This document shows, in pieces, positions 46,067 to 53,667 of a stretch of 64,000 bases of DNA (positions are counted from its first letter, which is position 1; each line of letters starts with the position of its first letter). Position numbers and translations under genes: made by a program. The notes beneath the pieces were generated by a model. The model was given only the letters and a program-made list of their open reading frames with translations. It was not told the DNA's origin and did not search any database. Origin of the DNA: Tenacibaculum adriaticum (GTDB lineage: Bacteria > Bacteroidota > Bacteroidia > Flavobacteriales > Flavobacteriaceae); NCBI RefSeq assembly GCF_008124875.1, contig NZ_VNIA01000001.1, forward strand, positions 512,721 through 576,720. Reading direction: 5' to 3'.

Positions 46067-46515
46067 TACAATTAATACGAACTGATTCTCAAAATCAGGA
46101 CTTTGTTGAGTTGGTTAAAAAACTAGATGAATATCTTTCTATATCAGACGGAGAAGATCATTTATTTTACGATCAGTTTAATAAGATTGATACGATTAAC
46201 CATGTTGTGGTTGCATATTTCAATGAAAAACCTGTTGGATGTGGTGCTATAAAAGAATATGATGATGCAACAATGGAAGTGAAACGAATGTTTACGTCTA
46301 ATGAAAGTAGAGGAAAAGGAGTTGCTTCTTTAATATTATTTGAGTTAGAGAAATGGGCTGTTGAATTGTTATACAATCGATGCTTGTTAGAAACAGGGAT
46401 TAGACAAGTTGAGGCAATTGGGTTGTATAAGAAAAATAAATATGCTGTTGTAGATAATTACGGACAATACGTCGGAATTAAAGACAGTGTTTGCTTTGAA
46501 AAAAAATTATTATGA
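46063..46515 (+). CDS. GNAT-family N-acetyltransferase
   Basis: 150 residues. Acetyl-CoA binding motif A is VKRMFTSNESRGKGVASLIL (R/Q-x-x-G-x-G/A form), with LETGIRQVEAIGLYKKNKY at motif B. GTG start overlapping the upstream TGA by 4 bases (GTGA), so translationally coupled. Substrate unknown. Confidence 0.88.
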   Translation: MIQLIRTDSQNQDFVELVKKLDEYLSISDGEDHLFYDQFNKIDTINHVVVAYFNEKPVGCGAIKEYDDATMEVKRMFTSNESRGKGVASLILFELEKWAVELLYNRCLLETGIRQVEAIGLYKKNKYAVVDNYGQYVGIKDSVCFEKKLL

Positions 46516-46516
46516 A

Positions 46517-46690
46517 ATGTTTTTATATCAAAATTTAGAAAAGACAGATGCTTATAAAGCTGGTTATGAAACAGGAAAGTGGGTGGCACATCATCCAACA
46601 GTTTCTGTTATTATTGGTGTACTTTTATTAGCTGTATTAATATGGGGTTTTATCAAAGTTGTTAAACAAATTCGTACTTTTGGTGAATAA
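46517..46690 (+). CDS. Small single-helix membrane protein
   Basis: 57 residues from the ATG of MFLYQNLEKTDAYKAGYETG, starting one base after the GNAT TGA. One membrane helix (about residues 30-50, VSVIIGVLLLAVLIWGFIKVV). The short soluble part before it has GYETGKWVAHHP. No known family; it may be a membrane regulator or subunit. The whole group 45299-47247 is tightly packed, so it is probably co-translated. Confidence 0.6.
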   Translation: MFLYQNLEKTDAYKAGYETGKWVAHHPTVSVIIGVLLLAVLIWGFIKVVKQIRTFGE

Positions 46691-46702
46691 AAAACAATAA
46701 AA

Positions 46703-46798
46703 ATGGGAGGAAATTCTTTATTTGCAGTTTTAGCTCTAGTTGTTGCTATCGTGTATTTTTTTAACAAGTACAGAAGTAATAAAAAATTTAAAAGATAA
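46703..46798 (+). CDS. 31-residue membrane peptide
   Basis: ATG at 46703: MGGNSLFAVLALVVAIVYFF followed by NKYRSNKKFKR and TAA at 46796-46798. One helix (about 5-20) and a basic tail. The stop overlaps the queD ATG by one base (TAATG), which supports real translation. 12 bases after the 57-residue membrane protein. Function unknown. Confidence 0.55.
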   Translation: MGGNSLFAVLALVVAIVYFFNKYRSNKKFKR

Positions 46799-47247
46799 TG
46801 AGCAATATTCGTATTACCAAACAATTCAATTTTGAAACGGGTCATGCTTTATACGGTTACGATGGTAAGTGTAAAAATGTACACGGACACAGTTATAAAT
46901 TATCGGTAACAGTTATTGGTGAGCCAATTATGGATACTTCCAATGTTAAATTTGGAATGGTAATCGATTTTGGGGATTTAAAAAAGATAGTAAAAGAAGA
47001 AATTGTAGATGTTTTTGATCATGCAACGGTTTTTAATAAAAACACTCCTCATGTTGAGTTAGCAAAAGAATTAAAAGACAGAGGACACGATGTTATTTTA
47101 GTAGATTATCAACCAACTAGTGAAATGATGGTAATCGATTTTGCTAAAAAGATCAAAGATCGTTTACCAAAGCATATCAGTTTACATTCTATAAAATTAC
47201 AGGAAACAGAAACCAGTTTTGCCGAGTGGTTTGCTGGTGATAATTAG
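46798..47247 (+). CDS. queD: 6-carboxytetrahydropterin synthase
   Basis: 149 residues, tunnelling fold. Zinc ligands H16, H29 and H31 (NVHGHSYKL), C25 (GKCKNVHGH; catalytic), and DFGDLKKIVKEEIVDVFDHATVF. It makes the pterin precursor of queuosine from dihydroneopterin triphosphate; the family also includes PTPS. The glutamate in QETETSFAEWF is the substrate anchor. Not near queC/queE here. Confidence 0.93.
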   Translation: MSNIRITKQFNFETGHALYGYDGKCKNVHGHSYKLSVTVIGEPIMDTSNVKFGMVIDFGDLKKIVKEEIVDVFDHATVFNKNTPHVELAKELKDRGHDVILVDYQPTSEMMVIDFAKKIKDRLPKHISLHSIKLQETETSFAEWFAGDN

Positions 47248-47288
47248 TATATACTATTCTTGTAAAAAAGAAATCTATTCATATAAAT

Positions 47289-47918
47289 TTACTTTCCATT
47301 AAAGGCATTCATGGTATTTGCTAATCCAGCAGTAATAAATGAAGTTACGGCGTTAACACAAGTAGGAATACGTTCTATCATAGCGCTTTCTTCTTCTTTG
47401 CTCCATTCACCCAACACAAAGTCTACTTGTTCACCTTTTCTATATTGAGAACCTACTCCAAAACGAAAACGAGGATAAGCACCTGTATTAAATTTTTCTT
47501 GAATATCCTTTAATCCATTATGCCCACCAGAACTTCCTTTTCCTTTCATTCGAAGTGTGCCAAAATCGATGTTTAGATCATCTGTAATCACCAATAAATT
47601 TTCTACTTGAATATTTTCTTGTTTCATCCAATACATGACTGCTTTTCCGCTTAAATTCATGTAGGTGTTCGGTTTCAATACAATTACTGGTTTTCCTTTA
47701 ATTTTTAGTTTTGCAATATCTCCTAATTTTTCTGTAGTAAAACTTCCTTCATGTTCTTTTACAAAGGCATCAACAATTTTAAATCCGATATTGTGACGTG
47801 TGTTTTCGTATTTAGGACCAATGTTTCCTAATCCTACAATTAAAAATTTTTTCATGAATGGTTCTTGTGTTTCAGTTTTAATTCCGAATAGTTTCTTAAA
47901 AAAAACAGTAATATTCAT
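47289..47918 (-). CDS. pth: Peptidyl-tRNA hydrolase
   Basis: 209 residues from the ATG at 47918; the core starts at MKKFLIVGLGNIGPKY (residue 22), and the N-terminal 21 residues (MNITVFFKKLFGIKTETQEP) form a basic extension seen in some flavobacterial homologues, so both starts are possible. Catalytic H in ENTRHNIGFKIVD, N in KPNTYMNLSGKAV, D in LLVITDDLNIDFG, and GKGSSGGHNGLKDI. Recycles peptidyl-tRNA. Separated from rplY by a terminator. Confidence 0.95.
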   Translation of the reverse strand: MNITVFFKKLFGIKTETQEPFMKKFLIVGLGNIGPKYENTRHNIGFKIVDAFVKEHEGSFTTEKLGDIAKLKIKGKPVIVLKPNTYMNLSGKAVMYWMKQENIQVENLLVITDDLNIDFGTLRMKGKGSSGGHNGLKDIQEKFNTGAYPRFRFGVGSQYRKGEQVDFVLGEWSKEEESAMIERIPTCVNAVTSFITAGLANTMNAFNGK

Positions 47919-47932
47919 TTTTCAAAAATAAA

Positions 47933-47960
47933 AAAAGCGTTACACATTGGTAACGCTTTT
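47933..47960 (-). terminator. Rho-independent terminator
   Basis: AAAAGCGTTAC / GTAACGCTTTT with a 6-base loop and T run on the minus strand, between rplY and pth. Confidence 0.85.
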
Positions 47961-47981
47961 GTAAACTTACTTAAGCAAAAA

Positions 47982-48557
47982 TTATTTTTCTGCTTCAGCA
48001 GCAGCTTTTGCAGCATTACGAGACATACGTACTTGAGCAACTACAGTGTTATCTGGATGCATGATTGTATAATCATCATTCTGTAAAGCTGTAACATATA
48101 ATTTATTACCAATTTGTAACTCAGTAACATTAGCTTCGATAAAATCTGGTAATTTAGCTGGTAATGCTTTTACTTTTAGTTTACGTGTGTTATGACGTAA
48201 AGCACCACCGACAGCTACACCTTTAGATTTACCTACTATACGTACTGGAATTTCCATAGTAATAGCTTTGTCGTCAAACAACTGATAAAAATCTACGTGT
48301 AAAATATTATCAGTTACCGGATGAAACTGGATGTCTTGTAAAACAGCATTGTATTTTGATCCTTCAACATCAATCGTTGCAGTATATACGTTTGGAGTAT
48401 AAACTAATTTCTTGAACGAAATTTCTTCTGTTGAAAAATGAACAGGTTTGTCTCCTCCGTATAATACGCAAGGAACCATTCCAGCATTACGTAAGGCTTT
48501 TGTTGCTTTTTTACCTACGCTTTCTCTTTTTGATCCTTTGATTGTAATTGATTTCAT
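47982..48557 (-). CDS. rplY: 50S ribosomal protein L25/general stress protein Ctc
   Basis: 191 residues, the long Ctc form: N-terminal 5S rRNA-binding domain ([34 protein letters not shown]) and a C-terminal TL5 domain; ends with an alanine-rich basic tail ([14 protein letters not shown]). 21 bases from prs, so prs-rplY form a unit, a common pairing. Confidence 0.95.
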   Translation of the reverse strand: MKSITIKGSKRESVGKKATKALRNAGMVPCVLYGGDKPVHFSTEEISFKKLVYTPNVYTATIDVEGSKYNAVLQDIQFHPVTDNILHVDFYQLFDDKAITMEIPVRIVGKSKGVAVGGALRHNTRKLKVKALPAKLPDFIEANVTELQIGNKLYVTALQNDDYTIMHPDNTVVAQVRMSRNAAKAAAEAEK

Positions 48558-48578
48558 TACTTTTTTATTAATTAAAAT

Positions 48579-49520
48579 TTACATTAAAAATTGTCCGCTA
48601 ATAGATGTATTGTCTTGAACTTTATGCATCACATCAGCGAATAAGGGCGCGCAAGATACAACTTTTATTTTAGAAACTTGTCTTTTTAAAGGAATTGTAT
48701 CTGAGACAATTAGCTCTGTTAATTTAGAGTTTTGAATCTTTTCATATGCATCACCAGATAGTATTGGGTGCGTACAAATCGCTCTTACCGATATTGCACC
48801 TCTTTCTATCATTAAATTAGCTGCTCTTGCAAGCGTACCACCTGTATCGATCATGTCATCAACAAGAATTACATTTTTGCCTTCAACTTCACCGATAAGT
48901 TCCATATGATCAATTATGTTTGCTTTTTTTCTTTGTTTATAGCAAATAACTACGTCGCTTTCTAAATACTTAGAATATGCATAGGCTCTTTTAGACCCCC
49001 CCATATCTGGTGAAGCGATAGTTAAGTTATCTAGTTTTAAGCTTTCTATATATGGCATAAAAATGGTTGAAGCGAATAAATGATCTACAGGTTTTTCAAA
49101 AAAGCCTTGAATTTGATCTGCATGTAAATCCATAGTCATAATACGAGTCGCACCAGCAGCTTCTAATAATTTTGCCACCAATTTTGCGCCTATTGCAACT
49201 CTTGGTTTGTCTTTTCTGTCTTGACGTGCCCAGCCAAAATATGGCATTACTGCAGTAATATGTCTTGCAGATGCACGTTTAGCAGCATCTATCATTAGTA
49301 GCATTTCCATTAAATTATCTGCTGTAGGAAAAGTAGAGCCAATAAGAAAAACTCTTCTTCCACGAACAGATTCTTCAAAAGCAGGTTGAAATTCCCCATC
49401 ACTAAAGTGAGTTGTATTTACTTTACCTAAAGGAATACCGAATTCTTTTGCAATTTTTTCAGCCAATTCTGTACTTTGAGAACAAGCAAACAATTTTGGA
49501 CTTAATTGTATTGGAGTCAT
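48579..49520 (-). CDS. prs: Ribose-phosphate pyrophosphokinase
   Basis: 313 residues, class I. FACSQSTELAEKIAKEFG, FSDGEFQPAFEESVRGRRV (flexible/ATP loop), MPYFGWARQDRKDKPR, DLHADQIQGFF and the PRPP-binding NVILVDDMIDTGGTLARAA are all seen. Makes PRPP for nucleotides, His and Trp. Promoter TATTTTTG upstream. Confidence 0.97.
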   Translation of the reverse strand: MTPIQLSPKLFACSQSTELAEKIAKEFGIPLGKVNTTHFSDGEFQPAFEESVRGRRVFLIGSTFPTADNLMEMLLMIDAAKRASARHITAVMPYFGWARQDRKDKPRVAIGAKLVAKLLEAAGATRIMTMDLHADQIQGFFEKPVDHLFASTIFMPYIESLKLDNLTIASPDMGGSKRAYAYSKYLESDVVICYKQRKKANIIDHMELIGEVEGKNVILVDDMIDTGGTLARAANLMIERGAISVRAICTHPILSGDAYEKIQNSKLTELIVSDTIPLKRQVSKIKVVSCAPLFADVMHKVQDNTSISGQFLM

Positions 49521-49557
49521 TTATTGTATGATATTTTAGTTAGTGTTGTTGTTGCAA

Positions 49558-49565
49558 CAAAAATA
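49558..49565 (-). promoter_or_regulatory. Putative -7 promoter element for prs
   Basis: TATTTTTG on the minus strand, 38 bases upstream of the prs ATG, matches TAnnTTTG. Confidence 0.5.
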
Positions 49566-49610
49566 TAACTATTTTAAGAGTTAAAAAGGTATTTTAAATG
49601 AAATATTTTA

Positions 49611-49618
49611 TAGCTTTG
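49611..49618 (+). promoter_or_regulatory. Putative -7 promoter element for tRNA-Leu
   Basis: TAGCTTTG matches TAnnTTTG, 16 bases before the tRNA 5' end. Confidence 0.5.
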
Positions 49619-49633
49619 CATCTTCCATATAAT

Positions 49634-49715
49634 GCTCGAGTGGCGGAATTGGTAGACGCGCTGGATTCAAAATCCAGTTCTTTTGGGAGTGTGGGTTCGA
49701 TTCCCACCTCGAGTA
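49634..49715 (+). tRNA. tRNA-Leu (anticodon CAA)
   Basis: Type II tRNA. Acceptor GCTCGAG / CTCGAGT (with a G-T pair), D arm GGCGGAATTGGTAGACGC, anticodon stem-loop CTGGA-TTCAAAA-TCCAG giving CAA, long variable arm, T arm GTGGG-TTCGATT-CCCAC. CCA is not encoded. Reads UUG. Confidence 0.93.
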
Positions 49716-49717
49716 CA

Positions 49718-49748
49718 AAAAACTCAACTTTTTTAGTTGAGTTTTTTT
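49718..49748 (+). terminator. Rho-independent terminator after tRNA-Leu
   Basis: AAACTCAACT / AGTTGAGTTT, 5-base loop, then TTTTG, a few bases after the tRNA. Confidence 0.85.
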
Positions 49749-49797
49749 GTTTTATAAATACAATTTATTAATTTTAATAAAACTCTTTTTCAAGATT

Positions 49798-50337
49798 ATG
49801 GTAGCTTATAAAATAACTTCAACACGAGAAGAATTAGAGCAAATTTTAAACCTTCAACAAAAGAATCTGCTCAAAAACCTTTCAGAAGAAGAGAAAAAAG
49901 AGCAGGGTTTTGTTACTGTCGAACATACTCTAGGTATTTTACAGAACATGCATGATGTACAACCACATATTATAGCAACTCATCAAAATAAGGTGGTAGG
50001 ATACGCACTTTCAATGCATCAAAGTTTTAAAAATGACATTCCTGTTTTGGTTCCTATGTTTGATGTAATTGAAAAAACAGTAGAAAATTCTTTAAATTAT
50101 ATTGTAATGGGACAAATCTGTATTGATAAAGATTACAGGGGAAAAGGAATTTTTAGAGGTTTGTACGATAAAATGAAAAAAGAAGTTTTTAAAAATTTTG
50201 ATGCAATAATCACAGAAGTCGATGCTTTAAATACTCGCTCTTCAAACGCACATAAAGCTATTGGGTTTAAAGAATTGGTAAAATATGAATCAGGAGGGCA
50301 ACTTTGGGAATTGATAATTATAGAGACAAATAGCTAG
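49798..50337 (+). CDS. GNAT-family N-acetyltransferase
   Basis: 179 residues from the ATG of MVAYKITSTREELEQIL; the longer frame would begin in the tRNA terminator. Acetyl-CoA site QICIDKDYRGKGIFRGLYDKM and late motif NAHKAIGFKELVKYESGGQLWEL. Substrate unknown. Overlaps moeB by 20 bases at the 3' ends (convergent). Confidence 0.87.
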   Translation: MVAYKITSTREELEQILNLQQKNLLKNLSEEEKKEQGFVTVEHTLGILQNMHDVQPHIIATHQNKVVGYALSMHQSFKNDIPVLVPMFDVIEKTVENSLNYIVMGQICIDKDYRGKGIFRGLYDKMKKEVFKNFDAIITEVDALNTRSSNAHKAIGFKELVKYESGGQLWELIIIETNS

Positions 50338-51403
50338 AAATTCCATTCTCTAAACTATAAATTTGAGCTTCTGGAAATTGTTTTTTTAACATAGCAGTTG
50401 CTTCGTAACTGGTAATACCTTTAACACATACCATTATATATTTTTTGTTTTTCTGCGGATGAAAATTTGAATTCGGTAAATCAGAAAAATGAATGGTTTT
50501 ATAATTTGAAAAAGGAAGTTTTAAATTTTCTAAAACACTAATAACTTCTATATTTTCATTTAGTAATTCTGATTTTAATTCTTCAGAAGAAATTAACCAA
50601 TCAGGATTATGAACCTCACAACTTGTGGCAAAATAATTCTCTGTCTCAAATAATTTTTGAATTTCATCTTTTGATGTTCTTGGACTCAACTTCATTTTTA
50701 ACTGAGAATTCTGTAAAGAATTATAAATCAATAGCTCGTTGGCTAAGGGTTTTCCAACTTTGGTGATGAGTTTTAAAACTTCATTTACTTGTTGAGTGGC
50801 AATCATCCCCACTATAGAATTCAAAGTTCCGGCTTCTTCACAATTAGGAATATCAGTTGCCATGGTTGGAAAAGCGTCGCGTAAATTTGCACTTCGAGTT
50901 CCACCTTTTAAAGTAATGTTGAAAACAGAAAGATAACCATCAAACTTGTACAATGAGCCATACACTAAAGGTTTGTTTGTTAAAACACAGGCATCGTTCA
51001 ATAAATATTTTGTGGGTAGAGAGTCAGTTCCGTCAACAATAATGTCGTAATCCGAAATGAGTTTTAAAACATTTTCTTTATTAATAGGAGAGTTGGTGTA
51101 GCTAACTTTTGTAAACGGAGCTCTTTGTTTTATAAAATTTGCTAAAACTTCAGCTTTTGGCTTGCTAATATCATCTAAAGAATAAAAAACTTGACGATGT
51201 AAATTAGTAACATCAACCATATCAAAATCAACCAAGTGTAATTCTCCAACCCCACTGGAAGCTAAATACACTGCAACAGGACTTCCTAATCCGCCACAAC
51301 CAACTATCAAAACTTTTGCATTTTGTAATTTCTGTTGACCTTCCTCACCAATTTCTGATAAAGTGATCTGGCGTTTAAAAAGCTGTTCTTTGGTGATTTT
51401 CAT
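50318..51403 (-). CDS. moeB: MoeB/ThiF-type adenylyltransferase with rhodanese-like tail
   Basis: 361 residues from the ATG of MKITKEQLFKRQITLSEIGE; two ATGs further up fall in a palindromic repeat. Nucleotide-binding GCGGLGSPVAVYLASSGVG, and DGTDSLPTKYLLNDACVL. The NCEEAGTLNSIVGMI segment keeps the adenylate-site neighbourhood, but the first CxxC zinc pair of classical MoeB (CYRCLFP-type) is absent, replaced by ANLRDAFP. C-terminal 100 residues form a rhodanese-like domain with loop CVKGITS. It activates the sulfur carrier (MoaD) in molybdopterin synthesis; moaD/moaE are not in the window. Confidence 0.88.
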   Translation of the reverse strand: MKITKEQLFKRQITLSEIGEEGQQKLQNAKVLIVGCGGLGSPVAVYLASSGVGELHLVDFDMVDVTNLHRQVFYSLDDISKPKAEVLANFIKQRAPFTKVSYTNSPINKENVLKLISDYDIIVDGTDSLPTKYLLNDACVLTNKPLVYGSLYKFDGYLSVFNITLKGGTRSANLRDAFPTMATDIPNCEEAGTLNSIVGMIATQQVNEVLKLITKVGKPLANELLIYNSLQNSQLKMKLSPRTSKDEIQKLFETENYFATSCEVHNPDWLISSEELKSELLNENIEVISVLENLKLPFSNYKTIHFSDLPNSNFHPQKNKKYIMVCVKGITSYEATAMLKKQFPEAQIYSLENGISSYLSL

Positions 51404-51410
51404 TGTTTTA

Positions 51411-51472
51411 GTCATTGCGAACATAGTGAAGCAATCTTAAAGATTACTTCGTCGTTTCTCCTCGTAATGACG
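51411..51472. repeat. Palindromic repeat family A, copy between moeB and mobA
   Basis: GTCATTGCGAACATAGTGAA ... CTCGTAATGACG with a short loop. It overlaps the 3' end of mobA: the last nine codons (SSLRGETTK and stop) of mobA are repeat sequence. Confidence 0.85.
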
Positions 51473-52574
51473 AGGTAATTTCTCTTTTTGCTTTTTCAAA
51501 TTCCTCTGGAGTATTGATATTTCTAATCAAATCATCATCTACCTCAACAATTTCCACATCCGAATTGATTAACATTTTACGCGGACAAGAATATCCTTGA
51601 GCTAAATATTGTAATAAAATAGGATATGCTTTAGGCTCATAAATAGTGATTAACGGTTCAGGAAACTCTTTACTTTTTCCTTTCACCGTAGTTGCCACTT
51701 TACTCGGATTTCTCTTTTGTAATAATAATTGAATTAAGTCATCATTTACAAAAGGTACATCGGTTGCTAAGACAAACCACGCTGAATTTGGGTCTTTTTG
51801 AAATGCTGAACAAATTCCTCCAAATGGGCCTAAATTTAAAAACACATCGTGAATTTCTTTCGGATCATCTGATTTGTTCTGAACCGAGTGGAAAGTTTCT
51901 ACTAAATGTTCACTCAACAATTCTTTTACAACTACTTTTTGAGGCTTTCCATGATAATTCAATTCCGATTTATCTGTTCCCATTCGGGTACTTTTCCCTC
52001 CAGTTAATACTAACCCTTTTATTGGAGTAATATGTTCTTCAATAAGATTTTTGATGTGTTGCGTTATTTTATCAACCTCATCAATAGTGTAAGAAGTAAT
52101 GTTTTTTATCTGCGGATATTTCTCTGTTAAAAATGAAAAGTATTCCGTTTCAGGTTTCAATTTTATAACAAATTGAATTCGATCTAATTGATCTAAACGT
52201 TTTAAAACGGAAGCTTCTTTTTCCTCGTCTAAAATTAAGATTTGTTTTGCTCCGTTGTAATGATTTCCATTAATAAACACAAAATCATATTGCGAAAATT
52301 GAATTCTTTGAACATACTTATTCACAGGTGAATTAGTGTTGATTTGTAAATTCCCTTCGTGATGAAAAGTATATTCAGATACTATGTTTTTTTCAATGTC
52401 TTTTGCGTGAGAAGCATCAAAATACGCCAATTTATAGTTGGATAATTTATCTGAAACCTGACGAACCAAATCTGTAATAATTCCACATTTTGTTCCGAGA
52501 ATTGCAATTTCATTAGGCGCGAAATTATCGTTGTGTTTTCGTGTTAAGTTAGTATGTTTTTGGTGTTTTTCCAT
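51444..52574 (-). CDS. mobA: Molybdenum cofactor guanylyltransferase with MobB-like N-terminal region
   Basis: 376 residues from the ATG of MEKHQKHTNLTRKHN; five codons more upstream are in a repeat. The C-terminal half (from about residue 187) has GLVLTGGKSTRMGTDKSEL (nucleotide site), FVLATDVPFVNDDLI and the molybdopterin region, as in MobA. The first 180 residues look like a P-loop-type alpha/beta domain of the MobB kind, but the expected GxxGxGKT is not seen (GTKCGIITDLV), so the domain may be inactive or different. Ends with a C-terminal segment (SSLRGETTK) encoded by a palindromic repeat. Confidence 0.85.
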   Translation of the reverse strand: MEKHQKHTNLTRKHNDNFAPNEIAILGTKCGIITDLVRQVSDKLSNYKLAYFDASHAKDIEKNIVSEYTFHHEGNLQINTNSPVNKYVQRIQFSQYDFVFINGNHYNGAKQILILDEEKEASVLKRLDQLDRIQFVIKLKPETEYFSFLTEKYPQIKNITSYTIDEVDKITQHIKNLIEEHITPIKGLVLTGGKSTRMGTDKSELNYHGKPQKVVVKELLSEHLVETFHSVQNKSDDPKEIHDVFLNLGPFGGICSAFQKDPNSAWFVLATDVPFVNDDLIQLLLQKRNPSKVATTVKGKSKEFPEPLITIYEPKAYPILLQYLAQGYSCPRKMLINSDVEIVEVDDDLIRNINTPEEFEKAKREITSSLRGETTK

Positions 52575-52584
52575 TTTGTTATAG

Positions 52585-52653
52585 GTCATTGCGAATGTAG
52601 TGAAGCAATCTCTAATTTTAAAGATTACTTCGTCGTACCTTCTCGTAATGACG
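52585..52653. repeat. Palindromic repeat family A, copy between mobA and moaC
   Basis: GTCATTGCGAATGTAGTGAA ... CTCGTAATGACG. It lies upstream of the mobA ATG and ends 3 bases from the moaC stop. Confidence 0.85.
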
Positions 52654-52655
52654 GT

Positions 52656-53129
52656 TTAATTTTTTACATCCGATTTTCCGCCAGTTTTCTCAATTAATTT
52701 TACTTCTTGAATCACCATTTTTTGACTGATAGCTTTACACATATCGTAAATGGTTAAACATGTCGCAGAAGCTCCAGTTAAGGCTTCCATTTCCACTCCT
52801 GTTTTTCCTTCAATAGTAACTTTACAAAAAACATCAACATGTTCTTTGTCGGTGATATTAATATCGATATCAACTCCGTTAATTAGTAGTGGGTGACACA
52901 TAGGAATAATATCAGACGTTTTCTTTACAGCTTGAATTCCCGCAATAATTGCCGTTTGAAAAACAGGACCTTTTTTGGTCATCAATTCATCATTGGTAAA
53001 GTGACTGATTATTTCTTCGCCTAAATACATGGTAGCTTTTGCGATAGCAGTACGTTTCGTGATTTTTTTATCAGAAACATTGACCATTTTAGGTTGGTTT
53101 TGTTCGTTTATATGGGTGAAGTTGTTCAT
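52656..53129 (-). CDS. moaC: Cyclic pyranopterin monophosphate synthase
   Basis: 157 residues. KMVNVSDKKITKRTAIAKATM, PMCHPLLINGVDIDI (active site), EGKTGVEMEALTGASATCLTIYDMCKAI and MVIQEVKLIEKTGGKS are typical. Converts the MoaA product to cPMP. 2 bases from the upstream unknown gene. Confidence 0.96.
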   Translation of the reverse strand: MNNFTHINEQNQPKMVNVSDKKITKRTAIAKATMYLGEEIISHFTNDELMTKKGPVFQTAIIAGIQAVKKTSDIIPMCHPLLINGVDIDINITDKEHVDVFCKVTIEGKTGVEMEALTGASATCLTIYDMCKAISQKMVIQEVKLIEKTGGKSDVKN

Positions 53130-53131
53130 TG

Positions 53132-53653
53132 TTAATTCAACAGTTTATTGTCTTTAAAAACATCAATAATAGTTTCTTTCACTTCACTAGTCAAATCACC
53201 TAGCCCCATGTCTATAAGTTTACCTTTTAAGACCTCTTTCCAATTTTTCTTATTTAGAATTTTCAATAATTCTTTTAACTCTTCAAATTCGTTACTTAAA
53301 TCATCGTAAATAATTTGTTGACCCAATTGAATTTCTTCGATTTTCGTAAAAAAGTTATCCAACCTCTTTATTATTTCTTTTTTCTCATCATTTGAAAAGA
53401 AGTCGATTTCTTTTTTAGAGTTGTCATCTTCAATAAATTCAATTCCCTTAGCAATTATATCTAAGAAAGTTCCATCCTTAGTGCTTATCATTCTTACATG
53501 TCCCATTTTTTCAAGAGAAATTGCTAACTCGTAGGCTTCACTAGGGTTTACATCTAAGTCTTTTAATAATTTTACTACATCAAAATAGCCTCCTTGAAAT
53601 CGATTTTCATAAAGAAGTTGTAATAGATGAGTTTTCTTTTCTTTGAATGTCAT
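53132..53653 (-). CDS. Unknown protein inside the molybdenum cofactor cluster
   Basis: 173 residues, soluble, charged, no cysteine-rich or catalytic motif. Residues 1-70 (EKKTHLLQLLYENRFQGGYFDVVKLLKDL and EAYELAISLEKMGHVRMIST) look like a winged-helix domain; residues 85-165 are helical, with coiled-coil-like heptads. I do not recognise a family. It lies between moeA and moaC with spacers of 2 and 14 bases and is transcribed with them, so it could be a regulator or accessory factor; equally, it may be an unrelated insertion. Confidence 0.6.
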   Translation of the reverse strand: MTFKEKKTHLLQLLYENRFQGGYFDVVKLLKDLDVNPSEAYELAISLEKMGHVRMISTKDGTFLDIIAKGIEFIEDDNSKKEIDFFSNDEKKEIIKRLDNFFTKIEEIQLGQQIIYDDLSNEFEELKELLKILNKKNWKEVLKGKLIDMGLGDLTSEVKETIIDVFKDNKLLN

Positions 53654-53667
53654 TGCTTCAATATTAA

